A stretch of 64,000 nucleotides of DNA from Methanomicrobium antiquum (GCF_029633915.1 NZ_CP091092.1:496001-560000); one strand, 5' to 3'; numbered from the stretch's first letter, positions 16,594 to 25,862 are shown. Numbers and translations are program-made. The notes: generated from the letters alone by a model not told the origin.

Positions 16594-17349
16594 ATGTCAC
16601 TTTTATCAATAGAAAATCTCAAAAAAGTCTTCTCGGAGGGAGAGGAAGATGAAGTTGTTGCACTTGACAATATAAACCTTGCAATTGAGGATGAAGAGTT
16701 TATCTGCCTTGTAGGGCCGTCCGGGTGCGGAAAGACAACACTTTTAAGAATTATTGCAGGTCTTGACACTCCGACATCAGGTCAGGCGCTTTTGGTGGAT
16801 AAAGCAATTGAAGGGCCTGATCCTGAACGTGGAATGGTCTTTCAGGAGTACTCTCTTTTTCCATGGCTCAGTGTCATTGACAATATCGCATTCGGACTTG
16901 AGATGAAGGGGGTTTCAAAACCAGAGAGGATGCAGACGGCAGGAAAATATCTTGAGCTTGTAGGTCTGTCACAGTTTTCAAACTCATATCCACATGAACT
17001 GTCCGGAGGAATGCGCCAGCGTGTTGCTATTGCACGTGCACTGGCAAATGATCCCAAACTTTTACTAATGGACGAACCTTTTGGAGCACTAGATGCGCAG
17101 ACAAGAAATATGATGCAAAGAGAGCTTCTTGAAATCTGGCACAGAGCTAAAAAAACAATCATCTTTATCACTCACAGTGTTGATGAGGCTGTATTTTTGG
17201 CTGACAGAATTATTGTCATGTCTCCGCGCCCCGGGAAAATAAGAGATGTTGTTGAGATTAATATTCCAAGGTGCAGGGAGAGAACTTCTCCTGAGTTTGC
17301 AGATCTTCGAAAATATGTTCTTTCCCTGATGGGAGAGGGAACTAAATAA
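16594..17349 (+). CDS. ABC transporter ATP-binding protein (SsuB/TauB type)
   Basis: A 251-residue ATPase with Walker A GPSGCGKTT, Q-loop FQEYSLFPW, signature LSGGMRQRVA, Walker B LLLMDEPFGALD and the H-loop THS. The EYSLFPWLSV and SPRPGKI motifs are typical of the nitrate/sulfonate/taurine group. The start codon abuts the permease stop (no gap), so the two are translationally coupled. It is followed after 28 bases by a two-hairpin element with a T-tract that may end the transcript. Confidence 0.93.
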   Translation: MSLLSIENLKKVFSEGEEDEVVALDNINLAIEDEEFICLVGPSGCGKTTLLRIIAGLDTPTSGQALLVDKAIEGPDPERGMVFQEYSLFPWLSVIDNIAFGLEMKGVSKPERMQTAGKYLELVGLSQFSNSYPHELSGGMRQRVAIARALANDPKLLLMDEPFGALDAQTRNMMQRELLEIWHRAKKTIIFITHSVDEAVFLADRIIVMSPRPGKIRDVVEINIPRCRERTSPEFADLRKYVLSLMGEGTK

Positions 17350-17376
17350 AAAAATAAGGAAAAATACTTAATTTTT

Positions 17377-17445
17377 TACATGAAAGTTATTTCGGAAACT
17401 TACATGAAACCGGTGCATGAAATATAATTTCATGGACGTTTTTTT
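17377..17445 (+). repeat. two-hairpin intergenic element, copy A (probable terminator)
   Basis: Hairpin 1 pairs AAGTT and AACTT around a TTCG loop (17384-17400). Hairpin 2 has perfect eight-base arms CATGAAAT (17416-17423) and ATTTCATG (17427-17434) with a three-base loop, then GACG and seven T. Nearly the same 66 bases recur at 18205-18270 and, more degraded, at 30268. Located 28 bases after the ATPase stop. Confidence 0.8.
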
Positions 17446-17583
17446 AAAAAAAAGTTCATCAAAAAAATATTTCATGCATTTTTTTTGTAAATCACAACCG
17501 GTTTTCATGAAAAATATAGTTAGGTTTATTAGGATTTATCCCCATTTTTTATAGCACATTAGATAGCGAGGAGTTTATAAAAA
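17446..17583 (+). promoter_or_regulatory. L10e upstream region with promoter and partial inverted repeat element
   Basis: Contains a partial hairpin copy (TTCATC...TTTCATGCA then T8, about 17455-17487), and at 17497-17512 an inverted piece of the element (CCGGTTTTCATG is the reverse complement of CATGAAAACCGG). A TATA-like AGTTAGGTTTATTAGG / TTTTTTATAGCA lies at 17518-17555, and GCGAGGAG at 17567-17574 is the ribosome site for L10e. Confidence 0.45.
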
Positions 17584-18099
17584 ATGGTTCGAAAACCCGC
17601 AAAAATGTATAGGGCGCTTGCGAAGAAGGCTTACACCAGACGCGAATATATGGGTGGTGTGCCCGGCTCCAAGATTGTCCAGTTTGATATGGGAAATACA
17701 AAACAGGTTTTTCCTGTTGAAATAACAATTCAGGCCGATGAGGCATGTCAGATTCAGCACAAGGCTCTTGAAGCGGCACGTATGTCTGTAAACAGGAAAC
17801 TTCAAAAGGAGATTGGAAGAATGAACTATCACTTCAAGCTCCGCACATTCCCTCACCAGGTTCTGCGCGAGAACAAGCAGGCTACCGGTGCAGGTGCAGA
17901 CCGTGTTTCAGAAGGTATGAGGATGGCTTTTGGAAAGGCAGTAGGAACTGCGGCACGTGTTGAAGAGCGCCAGAAGATTTTCACAGTATATACTACTGGA
18001 GAATATGCTGAAAAGGCAAAGAAAGCCTTGAAAACTGCAGGATACAAACTCCCTACGCCAACACGTATTACAGTAACTGTAAAAAACGTTCAGGCATGA
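17584..18099 (+). CDS. rpl10e: 50S ribosomal protein L10e (uL16)
   Basis: A 171-residue ribosomal protein of the archaeal/eukaryotic L10e family, the counterpart of bacterial L16, in the large subunit near the A site and central protuberance. [10 protein letters not shown] at the start, [18 protein letters not shown] and [15 protein letters not shown] are conserved family sequences. It stands alone with its own promoter and is flanked on both sides by the same 66-base two-hairpin element. Confidence 0.97.
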   Translation: MVRKPAKMYRALAKKAYTRREYMGGVPGSKIVQFDMGNTKQVFPVEITIQADEACQIQHKALEAARMSVNRKLQKEIGRMNYHFKLRTFPHQVLRENKQATGAGADRVSEGMRMAFGKAVGTAARVEERQKIFTVYTTGEYAEKAKKALKTAGYKLPTPTRITVTVKNVQA

Positions 18100-18534
18100 A
18101 AATATCCCAAATCAAATTTTTAACTGAATAATTTATTATTCAATATTTGTAAAGGCGGTTTTTCAGCCTGATTTTTTTTTTTGGGCTGTTTCTTTTCTTA
18201 AATTTACATGAAAGTTACTTCGTAACTTACATGAAACCGGTGCATGATATATAATTTCATGGACGTTTTTATGGGAAATGCTTTCTGCAGTTTAATTCAG
18301 TATGGAAATTTGATTATTTAATTTTTTATTTTAATTCTAATTTCGATTTTTAATTTTAATTTTTAATTTTCATTTTTTTTTCTTTCTGATGTTTTTTGAT
18401 ATTGTTTTATGTTTTTTGATATTTTTTGGTTTTTTTCTGCAGTTGTTTTTAGTTTTTCTCTGATTCAGGCGCATGTTTAAGAAATATTGTGTAAATAAAT
18501 AAATAACTCAAAAATTCGCCGGTATGATGATAAA
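18100..18534. other. 435-base intergenic region between L10e and fumarase
   Basis: Contains T-rich runs right after L10e (GATTTTTTTTTT near 18170-18182), the second two-hairpin element at 18205-18270, a long T/A-rich stretch (18290-18460) with repeated TTTTAATTTT and GTTTTTTGATATT words, and a probable promoter for the fumarase (AAGAAATATTGTGTAAATAAATAAATAA at 18480-18507, split here into shorter AT words). No convincing ORF. Confidence 0.5.
18205..18270 (+). repeat. two-hairpin intergenic element, copy B
   Basis: Hairpin 1: AAGTTAC / GTAACTT around TTC, seven perfect pairs. Hairpin 2: CATGATAT (18243-18250) with ATTTCATG (18254-18261), one mismatch, then GACG and five T. It differs from copy A at few positions, and the hairpin-1 changes keep pairing. 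Located 106 bases after the L10e stop. Confidence 0.8.
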
Positions 18535-19371
18535 ATGCTAAAATTAAGGATTTCAAAAGCCACAGAAAAAGCAGTCCGTGAAGCTGAAATACATCTTCCT
18601 GATGATTTTAAGCTTGCACTTGAAAAAACGATAAAAAAAGAGACAAATCCGGTTGCAAAGGCAGAATATGAAAATATACTGGAGAATTTAAAACAGGCTG
18701 AGAGTCTTTGCGCTCCAATCTGTCAGGACACCGGTCTTCACATATTTTTTGTAAATCTCCCGCCGGAAATTCCTCTGTCTTTTGACATTTATGAAGGAAT
18801 CTATGAAGGTGTCAGGCAGGCAACAGAAAAAATACCTCTTCGTCCAAACGCTGTTGACCCGATAACAAGAAAAAACTCCGGTGATAATACAGGAACGGGC
18901 ACACCTGCGATTCACATAATTCCAGGAGAGGCGGGAAGTGCATTTACAATAACAGCCATTCCTAAGGGCGGCGGAAGTGAGAATATGTCTCGGCTTTGTA
19001 TGCTTCTTCCGTCTGAAGTCTCAAAAATAAAAAGTTTTGTTGTCGAAACAATGCTTATTGCCGGAGGAAGACCATGTCCTCCGGTAGTTTTGGGGGTTGG
19101 TATCGGAAGCACATTTGATGGTGTTGCGGCGCTTGCAAAAGAAGCCCTGCTTGAGCCTGTTGACGTGATGGATGAATTTGAGCAGGAAATATGCGACAGT
19201 GTAAATGAACTTGGCATAGGGCCTATGGGCCTTGGCGGCGACACAACCTGTATTGCAGTTAAGGTAAAACGCGGCCACTGCCACACGGCATCACTTCCTG
19301 TTGCAGTAAATGTCCAGTGCTGGGTTAACAGACGTGCTACTGTTGAGGTTGACATGGAGGGATTATTTTGA
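18535..19371 (+). CDS. fumarate hydratase, alpha subunit (class I, Fe-S)
   Basis: A 278-residue N-terminal half of a two-subunit class I fumarase (TtdA-like). The cluster-binding cysteine motif APICQDTG is near residue 60, and GSENMS and GLGGDTTC hold further conserved residues. It interconverts malate and fumarate with the beta subunit encoded next, whose start overlaps this stop by four bases. In Methanomicrobiales this enzyme belongs to the partial TCA pathway. Tartrate dehydratase is the alternative activity within the family, but the kor-suc operon downstream favours fumarase. Confidence 0.92.
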   Translation: MLKLRISKATEKAVREAEIHLPDDFKLALEKTIKKETNPVAKAEYENILENLKQAESLCAPICQDTGLHIFFVNLPPEIPLSFDIYEGIYEGVRQATEKIPLRPNAVDPITRKNSGDNTGTGTPAIHIIPGEAGSAFTITAIPKGGGSENMSRLCMLLPSEVSKIKSFVVETMLIAGGRPCPPVVLGVGIGSTFDGVAALAKEALLEPVDVMDEFEQEICDSVNELGIGPMGLGGDTTCIAVKVKRGHCHTASLPVAVNVQCWVNRRATVEVDMEGLF

Positions 19372-19919
19372 TTAAAACTCCGGTTTGTCTTAAAACACCT
19401 CTTGGAGATGAAGTGCTTGAGCTTTGTGCAGGTGACAGGGTATATCTTTCAGGAACAATTTATACTGCCCGTGATGAAGCGCATCTTGAGATGCAAAAAT
19501 CAGGTATTCCTTTCAATCCCAAAGGTGCTGTCATATATCACTGCGGGCCGGTTATAAAAGATGGAAAGGTGGTTGCCGCAGGTCCGACAACGTCTGCAAG
19601 GCTCAGCAACCTATGTGGTTTTTTAATCGATGCCGGTGTAAAAGCCTTTATTGGAAAAGGCGGTATGGGTGAAAATGTAACTGAAATGCTCCATAAAAAT
19701 GGGGTATATCTTGCCTATACCGGCGGATGTGCGGCGCTTGCGGCATCGAGGATGAGTTTAAAAGGCGTTTTTTATGAAGAACTTGGAATGGCAGAAGCAG
19801 TCTGGGAGATAGAAGTAAACCAACTTCCCTTAACTGTTGCAATCGACTCAAAAGGAAATGATCTCTACAGGGAAGTTTCTGACAGGGCTTTTGAAATGTT
19901 TAAAAAACAGCAGTTCTGA
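19368..19919 (+). CDS. fumarate hydratase, beta subunit
   Basis: A 183-residue C-terminal-half subunit of class I fumarase. Typical sequences are GDRVYLSGTIYTARDEAHL and CGPVI, GPTTSARL and GKGGMGE, where substrate-binding residues lie. It begins with TTG at 19368 inside the end of the alpha subunit (overlapping stop), so the two are made together. A 256-base gap follows before korD. Confidence 0.92.
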   Translation: MIKTPVCLKTPLGDEVLELCAGDRVYLSGTIYTARDEAHLEMQKSGIPFNPKGAVIYHCGPVIKDGKVVAAGPTTSARLSNLCGFLIDAGVKAFIGKGGMGENVTEMLHKNGVYLAYTGGCAALAASRMSLKGVFYEELGMAEAVWEIEVNQLPLTVAIDSKGNDLYREVSDRAFEMFKKQQF

Positions 19920-20175
19920 GGACCATTCTGCACTTTAAATAATTCTTTTAGGAGACTGATGCATTTTTTTTAAGATACAGAAAGAGATTTTATAAGATAC
20001 AGGAACAGATCTTTCAAATTTAAGAAATGATTGGGTTTTTAAACTTCTAAATAAACCCCTGGAAATTTGTAATTGGTTTTCAAAACTGCTTTCTCTTAGT
20101 CTTAAAAGAAGATATTTAGTAACATTGGCGCGCAATAATAATATCAGATAATTTTAAAAAAACGGGTCGTAATTC

Positions 20176-20448
20176 ATGAAACTAATTATTGATGAGAGTC
20201 GCTGTAAAGGATGCAATCTCTGTACACTTGTCTGCCCATATAATATATTTCAGGAAGGATCAGAATTAAACAGCAAAGGAATTGTTGTTCCTTCCCTTGA
20301 CAGACCCGGCAGGTGTACAAACTGCAGGCTTTCCAAATTATATCAGAGGCGTTTGTGTGGCGTATGCCAGTTAATCTGCCCTGATCAGGCTATTCACTGG
20401 GTTGAGGAAGAGCCTTATGAACCTCTTGGAGTGGTGATAGAGTTTTGA
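20176..20448 (+). CDS. korD: 2-oxoglutarate:ferredoxin oxidoreductase, delta (ferredoxin) subunit
   Basis: A 90-residue 2[4Fe-4S] protein. The first motif CKGCNLCTLVCP is standard; the second is CTNC...CGVCQLICP with about 15 residues inserted between its first cysteines, a spacing seen in KorD/VorD subunits. It carries electrons between the catalytic KorAB and free ferredoxin. It starts the operon korDABC-sucCD; its stop overlaps the TTG of korA by four bases (TTGA). Confidence 0.92.
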   Translation: MKLIIDESRCKGCNLCTLVCPYNIFQEGSELNSKGIVVPSLDRPGRCTNCRLSKLYQRRLCGVCQLICPDQAIHWVEEEPYEPLGVVIEF

Positions 20449-21545
20449 GCAGAATAGAATTTATGCAGGGAAATATTGCCTGTGCCGAGGGTGCACTCGC
20501 GGCAGGATGCACATTTTTTGGCGGATATCCGATTACACCCTCAACCGAGGTTGCAGAGCATATGGCAAAAGAGATGCCCGGGCTTGGCAGGACTTTTATT
20601 CAGATGGAAGATGAGATAGCAAGCATCTCCTCTTTGATTGGTGCATCCTGGACAGGTGCAAAGACAATGACTGCAACCAGCGGACCCGGATTTTCGCTGA
20701 TGATGGAAAATATTGGTTATGCAGTAATGACTGAAACACCGCTTGTTATTGTAAATATCCAGAGGGGCGGGCCTTCGACAGGACAGCCTACAATGTCTGC
20801 ACAGGGGGATATGATGCAGTGCAGGTTTGGATCACACGGTGACTTTTCGATAATTGCTCTTACTCCCTCAACTGTTCAGGAGATGTATGAACTAACAGTA
20901 AAGGCTTTTAATCTTTCAGAAAGGTTCAGATGTCCTGTATTTGTAATGTCTGATGAGACAATCGGACATATGCGTGAGAGAGTTATAATCCCGGACAGTG
21001 TTGAGACTGAATACAGAAAGCCGCCAGAGATAGGAAAACTTCCCTTTGAAGCTGATTCAACTCTTATTCCGGGATTTCCGGTATTCGGACAGGGTCATCG
21101 TGTGCATGTAACAGGTCTGACTCATAATGAAAAGGGCTATCCTGATACCAATGATCATGAAACACATGAAAAACTTGTAAAAAGGCTTGTTTGGAAGGTT
21201 GAGTCAAAGCGTCATGAGATAGCAGATTATGATATTGAAAATACCTCATCTGAGATTGTATTTTTAACATACGGTCCTGCAACAAGGACTGTAAGGCAGA
21301 TTATAAAAGACAGGCCTGACTTAAACATCGGCCACATAAACCTCCGCATTGTCTGGCCTTTCCCTGAAGAAGTTCTCTCAAAGTTTAAATCCGCAAAAGT
21401 ATTCATTATTCCTGAAATGAATCTTGGGCAGATTGCAAGGGAAGTCGGGCGGCATACAAATGTTCCAATACACTCACTTCCAAAAATCGGCGGAGAAATG
21501 CACAATCCAAAAGAGCTTATTCATGCAGTGGAGGAATACCTGTGA
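20445..21545 (+). CDS. korA: 2-oxoglutarate:ferredoxin oxidoreductase, alpha subunit
   Basis: A 366-residue subunit of the ferredoxin-dependent 2-oxoacid oxidoreductases. The motif GGYPITPSTE, MEDEIASIS and ATSGPGFSLM are hallmarks of the alpha chain. It begins with TTG at 20445, overlapping korD by four bases. In methanogens the enzyme runs reductively, making 2-oxoglutarate from succinyl-CoA for glutamate synthesis. 2-oxoisovalerate oxidoreductase is a close paralogue, but the direct linkage to sucCD points to 2-oxoglutarate. Confidence 0.92.
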   Translation: MSRIEFMQGNIACAEGALAAGCTFFGGYPITPSTEVAEHMAKEMPGLGRTFIQMEDEIASISSLIGASWTGAKTMTATSGPGFSLMMENIGYAVMTETPLVIVNIQRGGPSTGQPTMSAQGDMMQCRFGSHGDFSIIALTPSTVQEMYELTVKAFNLSERFRCPVFVMSDETIGHMRERVIIPDSVETEYRKPPEIGKLPFEADSTLIPGFPVFGQGHRVHVTGLTHNEKGYPDTNDHETHEKLVKRLVWKVESKRHEIADYDIENTSSEIVFLTYGPATRTVRQIIKDRPDLNIGHINLRIVWPFPEEVLSKFKSAKVFIIPEMNLGQIAREVGRHTNVPIHSLPKIGGEMHNPKELIHAVEEYL

Positions 21546-22339
21546 GTCCTTCTGTTGAGGAATGGTACAGACAGGACCGCATGCCGCATATATTCTGCAC
21601 AGGATGCGGCAACGGGACAGTTATAAACTGTACGCTAAACGCTGTTGTAGAAATGGGATGGGAGATTGACGATACAATCTTCATCTCCGGAATTGGCTGT
21701 TCATCCCGTGCACCGGGATATGTCGCGACAGATTCACTTCATACCACACATGGTCGTGCGCTTGCGTTTGCAACCGGCGTTAAGATGGCAAAGCCTGATT
21801 TTAATGTTGTTGTATTCACAGGAGATGGTGATCTCTCAGCAATTGGCGGAAATCACTTTATCCATGCATGCAGGAGAAACATCGATATTACTGTTGTTTG
21901 CATGAACAACATGATTTATGGAATGACCGGAGGGCAGGGAAGTCCGTGCACTCCTTCAGGCGCATTTTCGACAACAACACCCTATGGAGCAAGCGAGCCT
22001 GTTTTTGACCTGGCCGAACTTGCAGTCGCCGCAGGTGCAAATTATGTTGCCCGCTGGACTACATACCATGTAAAAGAGCTTACAAAGGCAATTAAAGCAG
22101 GAATGGAGACTCCCGGTCTTTCATTTATTGAATCGGTAACACAGTGCCCGACTTCTTTTGGCAGAAGGAATAAGCAAAGACAGCCTTCTGATATGATAGA
22201 TCATATGAAGACGCATACAATACTTCTTTCAAAGAAAAAAAGGCTTGAAGAAGCAGGTCAGAAAGTACCTGATGATTATTTTGCCGTTGGGGAGTTTGCA
22301 CGCCGTAATCGTCCTGTAATGGGGGTTAAAAATAAATGA
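21542..22339 (+). CDS. korB: 2-oxoglutarate:ferredoxin oxidoreductase, beta subunit
   Basis: A 265-residue thiamine pyrophosphate-binding chain. The cluster/TPP segment FCTGCGNGT near the start and the TPP-Mg motif GDGDLSAIGG...NNMIYGMTGGQ are clear. It starts with GTG in the overlap GTGA with korA and ends in an ATGA overlap with korC. It forms the active site together with KorA. Confidence 0.94.
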   Translation: MSPSVEEWYRQDRMPHIFCTGCGNGTVINCTLNAVVEMGWEIDDTIFISGIGCSSRAPGYVATDSLHTTHGRALAFATGVKMAKPDFNVVVFTGDGDLSAIGGNHFIHACRRNIDITVVCMNNMIYGMTGGQGSPCTPSGAFSTTTPYGASEPVFDLAELAVAAGANYVARWTTYHVKELTKAIKAGMETPGLSFIESVTQCPTSFGRRNKQRQPSDMIDHMKTHTILLSKKKRLEEAGQKVPDDYFAVGEFARRNRPVMGVKNK

Positions 22340-22878
22340 GGCATGAAGTTTTGTTCTCAGGATTTGGAGGTCAGGGAATTATTCTTTCTGCTGTTGTTCT
22401 GGGTCGTGCCGCCGCTATTTATGACAAAAAATATGCTGTTCAGACTCAGGTTTACGGCCCTGAGGCAAGAGGCGGTGCCTCAATGTCTGCTGTTGTGATA
22501 GATGACGAGGAGATTTTATACCCTGAGGTATCTGAGCCTGACATTTATGTCATTATGTCACAGCAGGGTTATGAGAAATACGGGCTGGATGCATCAGATG
22601 AATCTTTTATGATTCTTGATTCAGCTCTTGTTTTTTCGCGTCCGGAATGCAGGAATCTGCCTGTTTCTGCAACAGAAGAGGCAAAAAGGCTCACCGGACG
22701 TGCAATTGTTGCAAATATAATAATGCTTGGAGCACTTGTCAGTGCTACCGGCGTTGTAACAAAAGATGCAATAGAAAAGGCAGTTTTAGACAGCGTTCCC
22801 AAAGGAACGGAAGAATTGAATTTAAAAGCCCTTAATGCCGGTTTTGAACTTGGGATGAAAGGAGGAAGTCAGAGTTGA
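22336..22878 (+). CDS. korC: 2-oxoglutarate:ferredoxin oxidoreductase, gamma subunit
   Basis: A 180-residue gamma chain of the 2-oxoacid:ferredoxin oxidoreductase family, with the typical FSGFGGQGIILSA start and VYGPEARGGAS. This chain helps bind CoA. It overlaps korB by ATGA and sucC by TTGA. Confidence 0.94.
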   Translation: MRHEVLFSGFGGQGIILSAVVLGRAAAIYDKKYAVQTQVYGPEARGGASMSAVVIDDEEILYPEVSEPDIYVIMSQQGYEKYGLDASDESFMILDSALVFSRPECRNLPVSATEEAKRLTGRAIVANIIMLGALVSATGVVTKDAIEKAVLDSVPKGTEELNLKALNAGFELGMKGGSQS

Positions 22879-23963
22879 AGCTTTTGGAGTTTGAAGCAAA
22901 GGAAATTTTTAAAAAATCCAAAATACCTGTTGGTAAAGGGTTTGTAATAAAAAGTCCGGATGAACTGGACGCCGGTATGGGAGAAATGGGCGATGGCGTT
23001 GTGCTAAAAGCCCAGGTTGATGTCGGCGGCCGTGGAAAAGCAGGCGGAGTCATAATAACTGACGCAGAATCTGCAAAAGAGAATGCAAAAATTCTCTTTT
23101 CCAGAAAAATAAAAGGAATTTCAGTTGACAAAATCCTTGTCGAGGAAAAGCTTGCAATTGAGAATGAATATTATGTAAGCATAACTCTTGACAGGGCAAA
23201 AAAGATGCCTGTAATTTTGTTTTCCGCAACAGGCGGTGTCGATATAGAAGAGACTGCAAAAAACAATCCCGATGCTCTTCAAAAAGTATGGATTACGCCT
23301 CTTTTACATGATATTCCCTCCTTTATGATGAGACGTCTTTTAAATGGTGCTCCAAAGGAATTAGGGCCTGTTATCAACTCGCTTTATCGTGTTTACTGTG
23401 AGTCTGACGCAATGCTTGCCGAAATCAACCCTCTTGTAACCACAAAAAAAGGAGTCTATGCCGCAGATGCAAAGCTGATAATAGATGATAATGCTTTGTA
23501 CAGGCAGGGAATAGAGGTAAACCGCGATTTAACAGATCGCGAAAAAAGAGCTGAGAAGTTTGGATTTTCATATGTTGAGCTTAATGGATCGATAGGTGTT
23601 GTTGGAAACGGTGCAGGGCTTACTATGTCAACACTTGATTTGATCAGCGTTTACGGAGGAAAAGCGGCAAATTTTCTGGATGTCGGTGGTGGCGCAGGAG
23701 AAGACAGAGTCTGCAATGCTGTAAAACTTGTATCTGAGATGCCCGGAGTCAGTGTTATAATTGTAAATCTTCTTGGCGGAATCACAAGATGTGATGAGGT
23801 TGCACGGGGAATTGTAAAGGCAAATATTCCACAGAAGGTTGTTGTAAGGCTTGCCGGCACAAACGAGGGAGAAGGAAGAGAAATTTTAAAACAACACGGC
23901 TACATGATGCTCGATACAATGGATGAGGTTGTTAAGTATGCAGTTTCGGAGGCAGGACTATGA
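22875..23963 (+). CDS. sucC: succinyl-CoA synthetase (ADP-forming), beta subunit
   Basis: A 362-residue ATP-grasp subunit that binds nucleotide and succinate. MKLLEFEAKEIF, LKAQVDVGGRGKAGGV and GNGAGLTMSTLDLI are family sequences. The start is a TTG overlapping korC (TTGA). With SucD it makes the succinyl-CoA that KorDABC carboxylates. Slightly shorter than bacterial SucC (about 388), as is common in archaea. Confidence 0.95.
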   Translation: MKLLEFEAKEIFKKSKIPVGKGFVIKSPDELDAGMGEMGDGVVLKAQVDVGGRGKAGGVIITDAESAKENAKILFSRKIKGISVDKILVEEKLAIENEYYVSITLDRAKKMPVILFSATGGVDIEETAKNNPDALQKVWITPLLHDIPSFMMRRLLNGAPKELGPVINSLYRVYCESDAMLAEINPLVTTKKGVYAADAKLIIDDNALYRQGIEVNRDLTDREKRAEKFGFSYVELNGSIGVVGNGAGLTMSTLDLISVYGGKAANFLDVGGGAGEDRVCNAVKLVSEMPGVSVIIVNLLGGITRCDEVARGIVKANIPQKVVVRLAGTNEGEGREILKQHGYMMLDTMDEVVKYAVSEAGL

Positions 23964-24826
23964 TTTACGGCGATAAAAAAACAAAGGTCATAGTCCAGGG
24001 TGCAACCGGAAATCAGGGTGCATTTCACATTGACCTGATGAATCGGTATGCAGAAGAGGTTGGAGGATTTGGAGTTGTTGCCGGAGTAACGCCCGGCAAG
24101 GGCGGCCAGGAAGTCCATGGTGTTCCTGTTTACAATTCTGTAAGAGAAGCACTTCTCGAACATGATGCATCTACAAGTGTTCTTTTTGTTCCGGGTGGTG
24201 CCGCGGGAGACTCTATAATGGAGGCGGCATACAACGGGCTTGAACTTGTTGTTGCAATTACAGAACACATCCCTGTTCATGACGCGATGAAGGCGATATC
24301 CTATGCACAGCTTGAAGGGTGCAGTGTGATAGGGCCAAACTGTCCCGGAACACTATCTCCGGGAGAGCTTAAGCTTGGAATAATGCCTGTAAACCTTTCA
24401 GTTCCGGGAAATGTAGGGATAATCTCAAGGAGCGGAACGCTTACCTATGAAGTTGTAAATGAGCTTACCCGTTCTGGAATCGGCCAGAGTACGGTTGTCG
24501 GAATTGGAGGTGATCCTGTAATCGGTCAGACTTTTGTTGATGTTTTAGAAAGGTTTGAAAAAGATTCTCAGACAAAGGCAGTTGTTTTGATAGGTGAAGT
24601 GGGCGGGAATTTAGAAGAAGAAGGAGCATCGTTTACCAATCTTCCAATTGTAACTTATGTTGCAGGAGTTTCAGCCCCGCCTGAGAAGCGTATGGGTCAT
24701 GCCGGTGCAATTGTTGCCGGAGGCGAAGGTGATGCAGGCTCAAAGATAAGACGTCTTGAGTCTATGGGTATCACTGTTGCAGAAAAACCCTCTGATATTC
24801 CTCATTTGATAGGAGAAATGCTTTAA
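23960..24826 (+). CDS. sucD: succinyl-CoA synthetase (ADP-forming), alpha subunit
   Basis: A 288-residue CoA-binding subunit. VQGATGNQGAFH near the N-terminus is the CoA-binding Rossmann motif, and MGHAGAIV (about residue 245) contains the phosphorylated histidine. It starts in an ATGA overlap with sucC. It is the last of six genes linked by four-base overlaps, and the diadenylate cyclase gene follows after 23 bases. Confidence 0.95.
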   Translation: MIYGDKKTKVIVQGATGNQGAFHIDLMNRYAEEVGGFGVVAGVTPGKGGQEVHGVPVYNSVREALLEHDASTSVLFVPGGAAGDSIMEAAYNGLELVVAITEHIPVHDAMKAISYAQLEGCSVIGPNCPGTLSPGELKLGIMPVNLSVPGNVGIISRSGTLTYEVVNELTRSGIGQSTVVGIGGDPVIGQTFVDVLERFEKDSQTKAVVLIGEVGGNLEEEGASFTNLPIVTYVAGVSAPPEKRMGHAGAIVAGGEGDAGSKIRRLESMGITVAEKPSDIPHLIGEML

Positions 24827-24849
24827 ACAAAAAGCGAGATGTTATTCCA

Positions 24850-25656
24850 ATGGTATCTGCCGATTCACTGATGATGCTTCACAAAGCCCGCGAGCTTGCA
24901 GAAAATATAGGAGCAAGAGCTATAGTCTCATTCATAAAACCGATATCTTTTGAATCGGAGATACCCGTTATCTGGGTGGAGGACCTTCAGCTTGATGTCT
25001 TAAAAGATCTGACAATGCACGATATTTTGGAGATATCTGAAAAACACCTGCATGACGCAGCTGTTCAGATATATCTTAGCAAAAATTTTGAGGAAGGTCA
25101 GGTTGTTGGAGTATTTCCATATGCAATCTTAATTTATGATATAAAAGAAGGTCCGGGTTTTATTAATGTCCGTGACTATGACGGGATTGCAAACCGTGAT
25201 GTTGTATCAGCGGTGCTTAGGCTTGCACTTGATATTGCAGTTGAGGGAAGAGAAGGAAGAAAGATAGGTACAGCTTTTATCATCGGCAATTCTGATGACA
25301 TTATGAAAAACTCTCATCAGGCAATTATCAATCCGTACAAAGGCCAGCATCCTGATGACTGCGATATAAAAAACGAGCATAACTGGGAGAGTGTAAAAGA
25401 GTTTGCACAGCTTGACGGTGTTTTTGTAGTTGACAATGAAGGAAGGATAGCCGCTGCAGGAAGGTACCTGAATATAAATACAGGTTTAATCACGCTTCCC
25501 GGCGGAATGGGTGGAAGGCATCTTGCGGCGGCGGCGATAACACTTGATCTGCCTGTAATTGGTATAACAGTCTCTGAGTCAGGCGGAATTGTAAGAATTT
25601 TCCGTGACGGAAAGGTTGTTCAGACAATTCGTTCTGATGTCAGAGTCAGGCGATAA
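24850..25656 (+). CDS. dacZ: archaeal diadenylate cyclase (c-di-AMP synthase)
   Basis: A 268-residue protein with an N-terminal domain of archaeal type and a C-terminal DisA_N (DAC) domain. The catalytic motifs are visible in variant form: DGVFVVDNEG for the DGA motif and GGRHLAAAA for the RHR motif, with LPGGMGG in between. It makes cyclic di-AMP from two ATP; in euryarchaea this messenger is linked to osmotic and potassium homeostasis. It lies 23 bases after sucD in the same direction, so it is probably on the kor-suc transcript. ATG 24850 is the listed start; a clear ribosome site is not seen. Confidence 0.85.
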   Translation: MVSADSLMMLHKARELAENIGARAIVSFIKPISFESEIPVIWVEDLQLDVLKDLTMHDILEISEKHLHDAAVQIYLSKNFEEGQVVGVFPYAILIYDIKEGPGFINVRDYDGIANRDVVSAVLRLALDIAVEGREGRKIGTAFIIGNSDDIMKNSHQAIINPYKGQHPDDCDIKNEHNWESVKEFAQLDGVFVVDNEGRIAAAGRYLNINTGLITLPGGMGGRHLAAAAITLDLPVIGITVSESGGIVRIFRDGKVVQTIRSDVRVRR

Positions 25657-25862
25657 AAAATCACAATTAATTTTTCAGTCTTATATTTTTTCAGACTTAA
25701 TTTGGCTTTGCCAGCATCTGCGCGCCTGATTTTACAAACTTATATTTTTGTTTTGTATAAGGACATATTTTTTTATTTTCTGTATATGTTTCGTGATAGT
25801 AATTTATTATGGGATAAAATACTACTACTAATAATAAATTATTCCCGGAGAATGAATTATCA

